Source of the DNA: Sphingomonas bacterium
Lineage (GTDB): Bacteria; Pseudomonadota; Alphaproteobacteria; Sphingomonadales; Sphingomonadaceae
NCBI RefSeq assembly: GCF_028289855.1
Contig: NZ_JAQGKZ010000039.1
Span: forward strand, 1 to 32,925
Length of the DNA: 32,925 bases
Reading direction: 5' to 3'
The notes under the pieces are model-generated. The model had not been told where the DNA came from. It worked only from the letters and a program-made list of their open reading frames with translations, and ran no database searches. Both the position numbers and the translations under genes were made by a program. This document shows, in pieces, positions 23,123-30,861 of the stretch. Positions within the stretch are counted from its first letter, which is position 1. Each line of letters starts with the position of its first letter.

Positions 23123-24583
23123 TCAGTAGTGGTACGCCCGCTCGCCATGCTCGGCGATGTCGAGGCCCTCGCGCTCGGTTTCTTCCGACACCCGGAAGCC
23201 CCAGAGCTTGTCGATGATGAAGTAGAGCACGAACGCGCCGACGCCCGACCAGACCAAGGTGAGGCCGACCGCCTCCGCCTGGATGATCAGCTGACCGACC
23301 CAGTCGTAGGGAGCGACGACTAGCGTCCCCGGCTTCGACGCATAGTCGGCAACGCCCTGACCGCCCAGCGCCGGGTTGGCGAGGATGCCGGTCATCAGCG
23401 CGCCGGTGATGCCGCCGATGCAGTGCACCCCGAACACGTCGAGCGAGTCGTCATACTTGAACTTCGACTTCACATAGCTGACGAAGAAGAAGCAGATCGG
23501 CGACACCATCAGGCCGAGGATCACCGACCCCATCGTGCCCGCGAAGCCCGAGGCGGGGGTGACCGCGACCAGCCCCGCGACGACGCCCGACGCCGCGCCG
23601 AGCAGCGACGGCTTGCCGCGCACGATCTGCTCGGTCAGCAGCCAGGACATGCCCGCGGCGGCAGTGGCGATCATCGTGTTCATGAAGGCGACCGACGCGA
23701 TCGACGAGGCTTCGAGGTTCGAGCCGGCGTTGAAGCCAAACCAGCCGACCCACAGCAGCGCCGCGCCGATCATCGTCATGGTCAGCGAGTGCGGCGGCAT
23801 CGGCTCGTTGGGATAGCCAAGCCGCTTGCCGAGCATCAGGCACATGACGAGCCCGGTGATGCCCGCGTTGATGTGCACGACGGTGCCGCCGGCAAAGTCG
23901 AGCGCGCCCTTCTGGAAGAGGAAACCGGCATCGGCGCTGACGGCATCGAGCGCGGCCTTGCCTTTGAGCGCCGCGGCGGCGACCGCGTCGGGGCCGTCCC
24001 AGCACCACACCATGTGCGCGATCGGGAAATAGACGAAGGTCACCCACAAAGCGACGAACAGCATCAGCGGCGAAAACTTGATCCGCTCCGCGACCGACCC
24101 GATGAACAACGCCGGCGTGATCATCGCGAACGTCATCTGGAAGAGGACATAGGTCAGCTCTGGAATATAGACGCCGTTGGAGAAGGTCGCCGCCGCCGCA
24201 TTGGCGTCGACGCCCTTCAGAAACAGCTTTGTGAAGGGATTGCCGACAAAGGCGCTGTAGGTCGTGAACGTCTCCGAATAGCCCCAGCATACCCAGATCA
24301 CGCCGACCATGCAGACGATCATCAGCACCTGGGTGAGCACGCTGAGCATATTCTTGGTGCGCACCAGCCCGCCGTAGAACAGCGCGAGGCCGGGCACCGA
24401 CATCATCAGCACCAGCAGCGACGAGACCATCATCCAGGTGTTGTCGCCCTTGTCCATCTTGGCGAGGCTGGGCGTCGCGATTTCCGGCGCGGCGGCGGCG
24501 GCTTGCGCCAGCGCGGGATGGGCGAGCAACGCGGCAACGCCGATCGCGCCCAACCCGGCAAACAATTTGGTCGATTGCTTCAT
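23123..24583 (-). CDS. amtB: Ammonium transporter
   Basis: 486 aa Amt family channel. The signal peptide MKQSTKLFAGLGAIGVAALL...PALA is followed by the extended N-terminus seen in alphaproteobacterial Amt proteins. Eleven helices include DNTWMMVSSLLVLMMSVPGL, FYGGLVRTKNML, DFAGGTVVHINAGITGLV and FGVHCIGGITGALMTGI with the conserved pore histidines. It carries ammonium across the inner membrane and is blocked by GlnK. The ATG at 24583 has a GAGGGGGG tract upstream. It lies 11 nt after the glnK stop, in the classic glnK-amtB operon, followed by a strong terminator. Confidence 0.96.
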   Translation of the reverse strand: MKQSTKLFAGLGAIGVAALLAHPALAQAAAAAPEIATPSLAKMDKGDNTWMMVSSLLVLMMSVPGLALFYGGLVRTKNMLSVLTQVLMIVCMVGVIWVCWGYSETFTTYSAFVGNPFTKLFLKGVDANAAAATFSNGVYIPELTYVLFQMTFAMITPALFIGSVAERIKFSPLMLFVALWVTFVYFPIAHMVWCWDGPDAVAAAALKGKAALDAVSADAGFLFQKGALDFAGGTVVHINAGITGLVMCLMLGKRLGYPNEPMPPHSLTMTMIGAALLWVGWFGFNAGSNLEASSIASVAFMNTMIATAAAGMSWLLTEQIVRGKPSLLGAASGVVAGLVAVTPASGFAGTMGSVILGLMVSPICFFFVSYVKSKFKYDDSLDVFGVHCIGGITGALMTGILANPALGGQGVADYASKPGTLVVAPYDWVGQLIIQAEAVGLTLVWSGVGAFVLYFIIDKLWGFRVSEETEREGLDIAEHGERAYHY

Positions 24584-24594
24584 GTGTACCCCCC

Positions 24595-24933
24595 TCACAA
24601 CGCGCTGTCGTCGGTTTCGCCGGTGCGGATGCGCACCGCCTGGCCGACGTCGAGCACGAAAATCTTGCCGTCGCCGATCGCGCCGGTGTTGGCCGATGCC
24701 TGGATCGCCTCGACCACCGCACCCAGCAGGTCGGTCGCGCAGACCACCTCGATCTTGATCTTGGGCACCATGTTGGTCGAATATTCCGCGCCGCGGTATA
24801 TTTCGGTCTGGCCCTTTTGCCGGCCGAACCCCTTGACCTCGGTCACGGTCATGCCCGCGACGCCGACGCCCGAGAGCGCCTCGCGCACTTCATCGAGCTT
24901 GAACGGTTTGATAATGGCAATGACGAGCTTCAT
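24595..24933 (-). CDS. glnK: Nitrogen regulatory protein P-II (GlnK)
   Basis: 112 aa, the standard PII length. N-terminal MKLVIAIIKPFKLDEVREAL; the T-loop contains GFGRQKGQTEIYRGAEYSTN, with the uridylylation Tyr in AEYST; the C-terminal signature is GDGKIFVLDVGQAVRIRTGE. PII senses ATP, ADP and 2-oxoglutarate and gates AmtB. First gene of the glnK-amtB operon, behind a sigma-54-type promoter. Confidence 0.97.
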   Translation of the reverse strand: MKLVIAIIKPFKLDEVREALSGVGVAGMTVTEVKGFGRQKGQTEIYRGAEYSTNMVPKIKIEVVCATDLLGAVVEAIQASANTGAIGDGKIFVLDVGQAVRIRTGETDDSAL

Positions 24934-24966
24934 CGCGCCCCCTTCCGATTGTTAGGATGGTGCGTC

Positions 24967-24981
24967 GCAAGGTACGTGCCA
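24967..24981 (-). promoter_or_regulatory. Sigma-54 (RpoN) promoter of glnK-amtB
   Basis: The minus strand reads TGGCAC-GTACC-TTGC, an exact match to the -24/-12 consensus TGGCAC-N5-TTGC, about 33 nt before the glnK ATG. NtrC-dependent activation under nitrogen limitation is the usual mode; I do not see a clear full NtrC palindrome upstream. Confidence 0.85.
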
Positions 24982-25065
24982 GAGTCGAAACCGCGCGTTT
25001 TCGGGCAGAATCGCGCAATCAAATGTTACCGATGCGTTAAAATTTGTGCAGTTGCGAAGAGGTGC

Positions 25066-25266
25066 TCAAGAATCGGGCAGCACTTGCCTCGCTCGCGCGA
25101 GATCATCCTCATCGACCATCACCCGCACCGGGACCAGGAAGTAACTGCCGTCGGCGATCGAGGCGTTGCCGTCGAAGCTGACCGCGTCGATCCCCTCGCT
25201 GTCGAGCCGCCCGACGATGATCATCGCCTCGTTGCGGTTGTAGCGCCCCAGCTCGACCAGGCTCAT
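25066..25266 (-). CDS. DUF2007 domain protein (putative signal-transducing protein)
   Basis: 66 aa: MSLVELGRYNRNEAMIIVGR, then LDSEGIDAVSFDGNAS and VPVRVMVDEDDLARARQVL. This is the DUF2007 pattern, a small alpha/beta domain suggested to bind ligands or act in PII-like signalling, without proven function. The ATG overlaps the stop of the preceding oxidase-like gene as ATGA, so the two are coupled. Confidence 0.85.
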   Translation of the reverse strand: MSLVELGRYNRNEAMIIVGRLDSEGIDAVSFDGNASIADGSYFLVPVRVMVDEDDLARARQVLPDS

Positions 25267-25826
25267 TGCTGTTGCTGCTGCGGCGCCTGGGTCGGGTTGC
25301 GCACCGGCAGGCCGTCGATGCTTTGCGTGCGCGCGGCATATTTGGCGAAGCGCGCCGCCTCGTCGTGCTGGCGGTGATATTTGCTCAGCGTCTCGCGCTC
25401 GCGTTCGAAGGTCATGTGCGGCACGCCCCAGCCGCAGCTGGTCTGGACCTGATCCACATCGATCACGAAAATCTGCCGCGTGCCGGGGAGCAGGGTGAAG
25501 TGCGCGGCGAGGTCGCCCCAGTCGGCGTCCTGCGGCAGCACCGGGCGGCCCCGGCCGTAGATGCGGAAGATCAGCGCGGGATTGTCGAACGCGCAGAACA
25601 TGATCGTGATGCGGCCGTCGGCGATCAGATGCGCGTTGGTCTCGTTGCCCGATCCGGCGACGTCGAGATAGGCGACGCGGTCCGGCGACAGCACGCGGAA
25701 ACAATCCATCCCCTTGGGGCTGAGGTTGATCCGCGCATCCGCGGCGGCGGTGGCGACGAAGAAGACCGGCTGGCGCTCGACGAACGCGATGTGCTGGTCG
25801 GACATAGCGGGAAAGAAGTCGGCCAT
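25263..25826 (-). CDS. Pyridoxamine 5'-phosphate oxidase-like FMN-binding protein
   Basis: 187 aa split-barrel protein. N-terminal HIAFVERQPVFFVATAAADA followed by RINLSPKGMDCFRVLSPDRV and YLDVAGSGNETNAHLIADGR matches the PPOX-like group seen near nitroreductase/FMN proteins. The middle has GWGVPHMTFERERETLSKYH, and the C-terminus ends in a run of five Gln. Family members bind FMN, F420 or haem; it is not the vitamin B6 enzyme PdxH itself (too short, different motifs). The last four nucleotides overlap the DUF2007 start. Confidence 0.88.
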   Translation of the reverse strand: MADFFPAMSDQHIAFVERQPVFFVATAAADARINLSPKGMDCFRVLSPDRVAYLDVAGSGNETNAHLIADGRITIMFCAFDNPALIFRIYGRGRPVLPQDADWGDLAAHFTLLPGTRQIFVIDVDQVQTSCGWGVPHMTFERERETLSKYHRQHDEAARFAKYAARTQSIDGLPVRNPTQAPQQQQQ

Positions 25827-25862
25827 GCCGGTTCTTGTAGCCGATTTGACGCCGCGCGCCCA

Positions 25863-27857
25863 TCACTCACCGAAACGAATGCCGATCCACAAGGTGCGCG
25901 GGGTACCGAGGTCGACCGATCCCGCCTGATTGCGCGTCACCACGCTCGCGTCGAACAGGTTTTCGGCGCGCGCGATCACCGCGACGCGGGCGGTGATCGG
26001 CCAGCGCGCGACGGCGTCGAGCACGCTCGCGGCGGGCAGGACGTTGGTCTGCAGATCGTCCTCATATTGATCGCCGACATAGCGCGCGGTCAGCGACAGC
26101 AGCCGGCCCGACTTGGGCGACCAGGCCAAGGTTACGCTCGCCGCGTGGCGCGGGCTTTGCGCGGGAGCGAGGCCGTCGAGCGGGGTGCCGGGTGCGAGTA
26201 CGCGGCTGTCGCTGAACGCGTAGGAGGCGGACAGCGACACCGCGCCGCGCCGCCAGGCCAGGCTCGCCTCGACCCCCTTGGCGACGATCGCCCGCACATT
26301 GTCGCGGCGGCGCAAATTGGGGCCGATCGTGACATTGGCGATGGCGCCGCCGAGCCGGTTGTAGAAGGCGGTCAGGCCGAGCGTCAGTCCCGGCACGGGC
26401 TTGAGATCGACGCCGCCCTCGATCCCGCGCAGCCGCTCGGGCGACAGGCCGGCATTGGCTTGCGTCGTGACCGGGAATACCACGAACGGGCGGTACAGCT
26501 CGTTGAGCGTCGGCAGGCGGAACCCGGTATAGGCCGCCATGCGCAAATCGGCCCAGTTTGCCGCGTGAAACAACAGGCCGCCGCGCCCGGTCGCTTCGGT
26601 GCCTTGGCGGCCGGGAAAAGCGTTGGTCACGGTTGGCGCGCCGCTCGCGTCGCGTTCGTGGAAGAACCCACCCGCGATCGACCAGCGGTCGACCCTTGCA
26701 CCCCCGGTCAGCACCAGCCGCCCGATCGTCCAGTCGTCCTCGACGAACAGCCCCGCGACATTCGTCCTCCCCCCGGCGTTGCGCCGCGCGGTGACCAGCC
26801 CCGCCGCATTATACGCGTCCTCGAACAATGCACCGCCTGCCAGCCGCACATCGCCGCCGATCCGCAGGACGTGATCGCGGCCGACCGGGGGGCGAAGTTC
26901 GATCTTGCCGCCGACCCCGGTCGACGGCGTGTTGCGCTGATCGAGCGTCAGCTTGAAGCTGGTCGCGCTCACCACCTTGTTGCTGAAGTTGCGCGCCTGG
27001 AGATAGGCGAGTGCATCGACTTGCCAGCGCCCGTGTGAGACCAGGCGGACGCTGGAATCCTCGCCCTCGGAATTCGAATCCGCGCCGCGAAAACGGAGCG
27101 TGCGGTTGTCGTCGAATACGAGCCCGCGCACTTGCAGTTCGGCATCGCCACCGACCGGCACGACCGCGCGCACCCCAACAGACCAGTCGCGATAGCGCGC
27201 CGGCACGCTCGCCGCGACGCGCTGATCGGCGGGCGTGGTCTGGAAGCCGTCGCCGCGCTCGAACCGGCCCGACACACTGACAAACCCGCGCCCGAGCGTC
27301 GGCGATACGCTGGCCGACACGCTTTCCGAACCGCGGCTGCCATAGAATGCTTCGCCCGCGACCGGCGGCAGGTCACCGCGGTCGGCACTGACCAGCTCGA
27401 TCGTGCCAGCTACGGCGCCCGCCCCGAACGGTCCCGACCCGCCGCCGCGCGTCACGCGGATCGCCGCCAGCCGGTCGGTCGCGAGCGCGTTGAACGGGAT
27501 ATAGCCGAAGAACGGATCGGCGACCGGCACGCCATCAAGCAGCACCAGCGTCCGGCTCGAGGCGTTGCCGCCGAGTGCGCGAAGCGTCGCGCCCTGCGCC
27601 GACGGGTTGGCCGACCGGCTGTCGGCGCGGCGGAATTGCTGGAAGCCGGCCACATCGCTCAGCACGTCCTCGACTCGCCCCGACGCGTCGTTGGTCAGCC
27701 GGTCGCGATCGATCACGGTCGATCCGTATGCGGGCGTCCCGGGTGGCAGGTCGAGCCCGCGCCCGAGAATGACGATGTCGCTTTGGTCCTCCGGCGCGGT
27801 CTGCGCCCAGGACGCGGCGGGCCAAATCATCGCCAGCAGGAATAAAGCGCGCCGCAT
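25863..27857 (-). CDS. TonB-dependent receptor (vitamin B12/siderophore-type)
   Basis: 664 aa. Signal peptide MRRALFLLAMIWPAASWA, then a plug domain: DIVILGRGLDLPPG near the TonB box, RVEDVLSDVAGFQQFRR, LDGVPVADPFFGYIPFNAL and GGGSGPFGAGAVAGTIELVS. The 22-strand barrel follows, with RLPTLNELYRPF and the late RAENLFDASVV motif, ending TLWIGIRFGE. It resembles BtuB/CirA-like receptors in layout. The ligand is unknown. The ATG at 27857 gives the full signal peptide. Divergent from the RNB gene with a 56-bp gap. Confidence 0.92.
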   Translation of the reverse strand: MRRALFLLAMIWPAASWAQTAPEDQSDIVILGRGLDLPPGTPAYGSTVIDRDRLTNDASGRVEDVLSDVAGFQQFRRADSRSANPSAQGATLRALGGNASSRTLVLLDGVPVADPFFGYIPFNALATDRLAAIRVTRGGGSGPFGAGAVAGTIELVSADRGDLPPVAGEAFYGSRGSESVSASVSPTLGRGFVSVSGRFERGDGFQTTPADQRVAASVPARYRDWSVGVRAVVPVGGDAELQVRGLVFDDNRTLRFRGADSNSEGEDSSVRLVSHGRWQVDALAYLQARNFSNKVVSATSFKLTLDQRNTPSTGVGGKIELRPPVGRDHVLRIGGDVRLAGGALFEDAYNAAGLVTARRNAGGRTNVAGLFVEDDWTIGRLVLTGGARVDRWSIAGGFFHERDASGAPTVTNAFPGRQGTEATGRGGLLFHAANWADLRMAAYTGFRLPTLNELYRPFVVFPVTTQANAGLSPERLRGIEGGVDLKPVPGLTLGLTAFYNRLGGAIANVTIGPNLRRRDNVRAIVAKGVEASLAWRRGAVSLSASYAFSDSRVLAPGTPLDGLAPAQSPRHAASVTLAWSPKSGRLLSLTARYVGDQYEDDLQTNVLPAASVLDAVARWPITARVAVIARAENLFDASVVTRNQAGSVDLGTPRTLWIGIRFGE

Positions 27858-27913
27858 GGTGGCGGCTCTAGCACCGCTCGACAGCAAGGCCACGGCCTCT
27901 ATAGCGTGGCGCG

Positions 27914-29299
27914 ATGAAGGCGATCGCCGATCCCGACAACGCGCTGGGCCGCGGCCTCGCCGCGATCCGCACGCAGTTCCAGGTGCCCGACAGCTTCCCG
28001 CCCGCGGTACTCGCCGCCGCCGATGACGCCGCCAAGCGCGCGCCGACCGCGCATGCCGACCGCACCGCGACGCGCTTCGTGACGCTCGACCCGGCGAGTT
28101 CGACCGATCTCGACCAAGCGTTCGCGATCGAAAGCGCGGGCAGCGATTTGCTGCTTCATTACGCGATCGCCGATGTCGCGTGGTTCGTCGACGATGGCGG
28201 CGCGATCGATACCGAGGCGTGGACACGCGGCGAGACCTTGTATTTGCCCGACGGCAAGGCGCCGCTCTATCCGCCGGTGCTGAGCCAGGGCGCTGCCAGC
28301 CTGCTCCCCGATGGTCCGCGTCCGGCGGTGGTGTTCACCGTCCGCGTCGCGCCCAACGGCGCGGTCAAGCTCGACGGCGCCGAACGCGCGATCGTCAGGA
28401 ACGCGGCCAAGCTGGCGTACGAAAACGTCGCCGACGACGCACTGCCCACGCAATTCACCGATCTAGCGGCGCGTATCCAGGCGGCGGAGGACCGGCGCGG
28501 TGCGGCGCGCGTCGATCCGCCCGAACAGGAAGTCGATGCGGTCGTGGGCGGCGGCTTCGAACTCGCGTTCCGCCCGCCGCTGGTGTCGGAACAGCGCAAT
28601 GCGGCGATGTCGCTCGCGACCAATCTCGCGATCGCCGACGCGCTCGAGGCGCACCATACCGGGCTGTTCCGCGTAATGGCGGAGCCCGACGAAGGCGCGG
28701 TGCGCCGCTTGCGCCACACAGCCACCGCGTTCGGGCTGACCTGGCCCGCCACCGACACGCTCGACCAATTCGAGCGGACGCTCGACGCGAAAGACCCCAA
28801 GCAAGCCGCGTTCATGCTGGCGATCCGCCGCGCCGGGCAGGGCGCGTCGTACGTGCCGTACCGGGAGGGCGTGGTGCCATGGCATTCGGCGATGGCGGCG
28901 ACCTATGCGCATGCCACCGCCCCGCTGCGCCGGCTCGCCGACCGCTATGTCGTGATGGCGACGCTGGCGATCGCCAATGGCGAGGCGGTTCCCGATACGG
29001 TGAGCGGCGCGTTCGCCAGGCTGCCCGCGGTGATGGCCAAGGCCGATTCGCTCGCCGGGCGCGTCGATCGCGCGGTGATCGACCTGGCCGAGACGGTGTT
29101 ACTCAAAGGCCGTGAAGGCGAGTTGTTCGGCGCGGTGGTCACCGACCTCGACGAGCGCGGCGCACGGATCCAGCTGAGCGATTTGCCCGTGGTCGCGCGA
29201 GTCGATGCTAAGAATGTCGAACCCGGTGACGCGCTACGCGTGCGGCTGACAGCGATCGATCCGGTGCAACGAGCGCTGCATTTCGACCGGGTGAACTAG
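27914..29299 (+). CDS. RNB-domain ribonuclease (RNase II/R family, short form)
   Basis: 461 aa. The catalytic motif FVTLDPASSTDLDQAFAIE (about 55-73) supplies the Asp residues that bind Mg2+ in the RNB domain. Further RNB signatures are LHYAIADVAWFVDDGGAID, LPDGKAPLYPPVLSQGAASL and YAHATAPLRRLADRYV. Cold-shock domains found in full-length RNase II/R are missing at the N-terminus, and no clear S1 domain follows, so this is the reduced form seen in several bacteria. It likely degrades RNA 3'-5'. Its TAG stop is shared with the convergent gene in a CTAG palindrome. Confidence 0.88.
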   Translation: MKAIADPDNALGRGLAAIRTQFQVPDSFPPAVLAAADDAAKRAPTAHADRTATRFVTLDPASSTDLDQAFAIESAGSDLLLHYAIADVAWFVDDGGAIDTEAWTRGETLYLPDGKAPLYPPVLSQGAASLLPDGPRPAVVFTVRVAPNGAVKLDGAERAIVRNAAKLAYENVADDALPTQFTDLAARIQAAEDRRGAARVDPPEQEVDAVVGGGFELAFRPPLVSEQRNAAMSLATNLAIADALEAHHTGLFRVMAEPDEGAVRRLRHTATAFGLTWPATDTLDQFERTLDAKDPKQAAFMLAIRRAGQGASYVPYREGVVPWHSAMAATYAHATAPLRRLADRYVVMATLAIANGEAVPDTVSGAFARLPAVMAKADSLAGRVDRAVIDLAETVLLKGREGELFGAVVTDLDERGARIQLSDLPVVARVDAKNVEPGDALRVRLTAIDPVQRALHFDRVN

Positions 29300-30270
29300 G
29301 CGGTCAGGTCGCGCAGGCTCGCGATCAACATGCGGCGTGCGAGGACGATCTTGAAATCGTTGTGCCCATGCCCGCGCGCATCCCCGAGCAGTGCATCGGC
29401 GGCCGCCTCGAACGCGGTCGTGCCGGCGGGCTGACCGACCAGCGCCGCTTCGGCTTCGGCGCTACGCCATGGCATCGGCGCGAGGCCGCCGAACGCGAGG
29501 TCGGCAGAGGTGATAATGCCATCTTCGACCGCAACGATTGCCGCGACCGATACGAGCGCAAAAGCGTAGGACGCTCGGTCGCGGACCTTGCGGTAGAGCT
29601 GGCGGCCGGCCGGCGGCGCGGGAAGATCGATCGCGGTGATCAGCTCGCCGGGCTCGAGGATCGTTTCGATCTCCGGCGTGTCGCCGGGAAGACGGTACAG
29701 ATCACCCAGCGCGATCCGCCTCCCTTCGCTCCCGCTGCGGGCGGTGACTACAACCGCGTCGAGCGCGCGCATCGCCACCGCCATGTCCGACGGGTGCGTC
29801 GCGATGCAGCTCGGCGATCCGCCCAGCACCGCATGGATGCGGTTGAACCCGCCGATCGCGTCGCACCCGCTGCCGGGCTCGCGCTTGTTGCACCGCGCGG
29901 CGGTCTCGTAGAAATAATAGCAGCGCGTGCGCTGGAGCAGATTGCCCGCCGCGCTCGCCTTGTTGCGCAATTGCGCCGACGCCCCGGCGAGCAGCGCGCG
30001 CGCCAGCACCGGATAGCGCGACCGGATCAGCGGGTGCGCCGCGAGGTCCGAATTGGGCACCAGCGCGCCGATCCTGACCCCGCCGCGGTCGATCTCCTCG
30101 ACCGTATCGAGCCCGATCCGGCCGATATCGACCAGCCGATCGGGCGTCTCGACCTGCAATTTCATCAAGTCGATCAGGTTGGTCCCGCCGGCGATATAGC
30201 GCGCACCCGCGGCTCCCGCCGCCAGCGCCGCATCCAGGCTGTCGGCGCGCGAGAAGTCGAACGGCTTCAT
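29296..30270 (-). CDS. Xanthine dehydrogenase-family FAD-binding subunit (PaoB/YagS-like)
   Basis: 324 aa. FAD-binding elements are RYIAGGTNLIDLMKLQVETP and AGASAQLRNKASAAGNLLQR. An insertion with C117, C127, C136 and C155 (RCYYFYETAARCN...GCDAIGG...SPSCIATHPSDMAVA) marks the PaoB-type subunit, which carries an extra [4Fe-4S] cluster. In E. coli PaoABC it passes electrons from the Mo-cofactor subunit PaoC. The start overlaps the PaoA-like stop as ATGA. No molybdopterin subunit follows: the gene ends directly at the convergent RNase gene. Confidence 0.92.
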   Translation of the reverse strand: MKPFDFSRADSLDAALAAGAAGARYIAGGTNLIDLMKLQVETPDRLVDIGRIGLDTVEEIDRGGVRIGALVPNSDLAAHPLIRSRYPVLARALLAGASAQLRNKASAAGNLLQRTRCYYFYETAARCNKREPGSGCDAIGGFNRIHAVLGGSPSCIATHPSDMAVAMRALDAVVVTARSGSEGRRIALGDLYRLPGDTPEIETILEPGELITAIDLPAPPAGRQLYRKVRDRASYAFALVSVAAIVAVEDGIITSADLAFGGLAPMPWRSAEAEAALVGQPAGTTAFEAAADALLGDARGHGHNDFKIVLARRMLIASLRDLTA

Positions 30271-30764
30271 GAGCTAGCCTCCGCGACATCGCGAATCGCA
30301 TCGACGATCGTCGGATAGGCCGAGCAACGGCAGATGTTACCGCTCATCCGCTCGCGAATCTCCGCGTCGCTCAGCGTCACCTCGTCGAGGTCGTCGCTGA
30401 CATGGCTCGCCCAGCCCATCGCGACTTCGTCGAGCATGCCCTGCGCCGAGCAAATCTGCCCCGGCGTGCAATAGCCGCACTGGAACCCGTCGTGCCGCAC
30501 GAATGCGGCCTGCAAGGGATGAAGGTTGTCGGGCGTCCCCAGCCCCTCGATCGTCGTCACTTGACCGCCGTCGTGCATCACCGCCAGGCTGAGGCAGGAA
30601 TTGATCCGCCGTCCTTCGACCAGCATCGTGCACGCACCGCACTGGCCGTGGTCGCACCCCTTCTTGGCGCCGGTCAGCCCGAGATGCTCGCGGCACAGAT
30701 CGAGCAAGGTCGTGCGGACATCGACCTCCACCTCGTGCGCGGTGCCGTTGATCGTGATCCGCAT
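30267..30764 (-). CDS. [2Fe-2S] subunit of xanthine dehydrogenase family (PaoA/YagT-like)
   Basis: 165 aa with two [2Fe-2S] clusters: plant-type C37, C42, C45 and C57 (GCDHGQCGACTMLVEG...NSCL), and the C-terminal C96, C99, C145 and C147 (FQCGYCTPGQ...GNICRCSAYPTIVDAI). It transfers electrons between the Mo site and FAD. Unlike E. coli PaoA it has no Tat signal at its N-terminus when started at the ATG 30764 (GGGAG 6 nt upstream), so the enzyme would be cytoplasmic. First gene of the pair; the 97-bp gap to the divergent receptor gene holds its promoter. Confidence 0.93.
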   Translation of the reverse strand: MRITINGTAHEVEVDVRTTLLDLCREHLGLTGAKKGCDHGQCGACTMLVEGRRINSCLSLAVMHDGGQVTTIEGLGTPDNLHPLQAAFVRHDGFQCGYCTPGQICSAQGMLDEVAMGWASHVSDDLDEVTLSDAEIRERMSGNICRCSAYPTIVDAIRDVAEASS

Positions 30765-30861
30765 ATTTTCTCCCGCATGCCCGGCCAGATCGGGCACATT
30801 TTTGCGACAATTGGCGTTTAGAGGATCGTATCCCCGACCAGTAGCGGAAAACAACGTACCA

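Noticed and set aside
25033..25050. Candidate NtrC site TGCGTTAAAATTTGTGCA upstream of the glnK promoter
   Set aside because: Only one half resembles the GCAC...GTGC palindrome; too weak to call as a feature.
25263..25826. Pyridoxamine-phosphate oxidase PdxH of vitamin B6 synthesis
   Set aside because: It lacks the PdxH C-terminal signature and belongs by motifs to the general split-barrel flavin-binding group.
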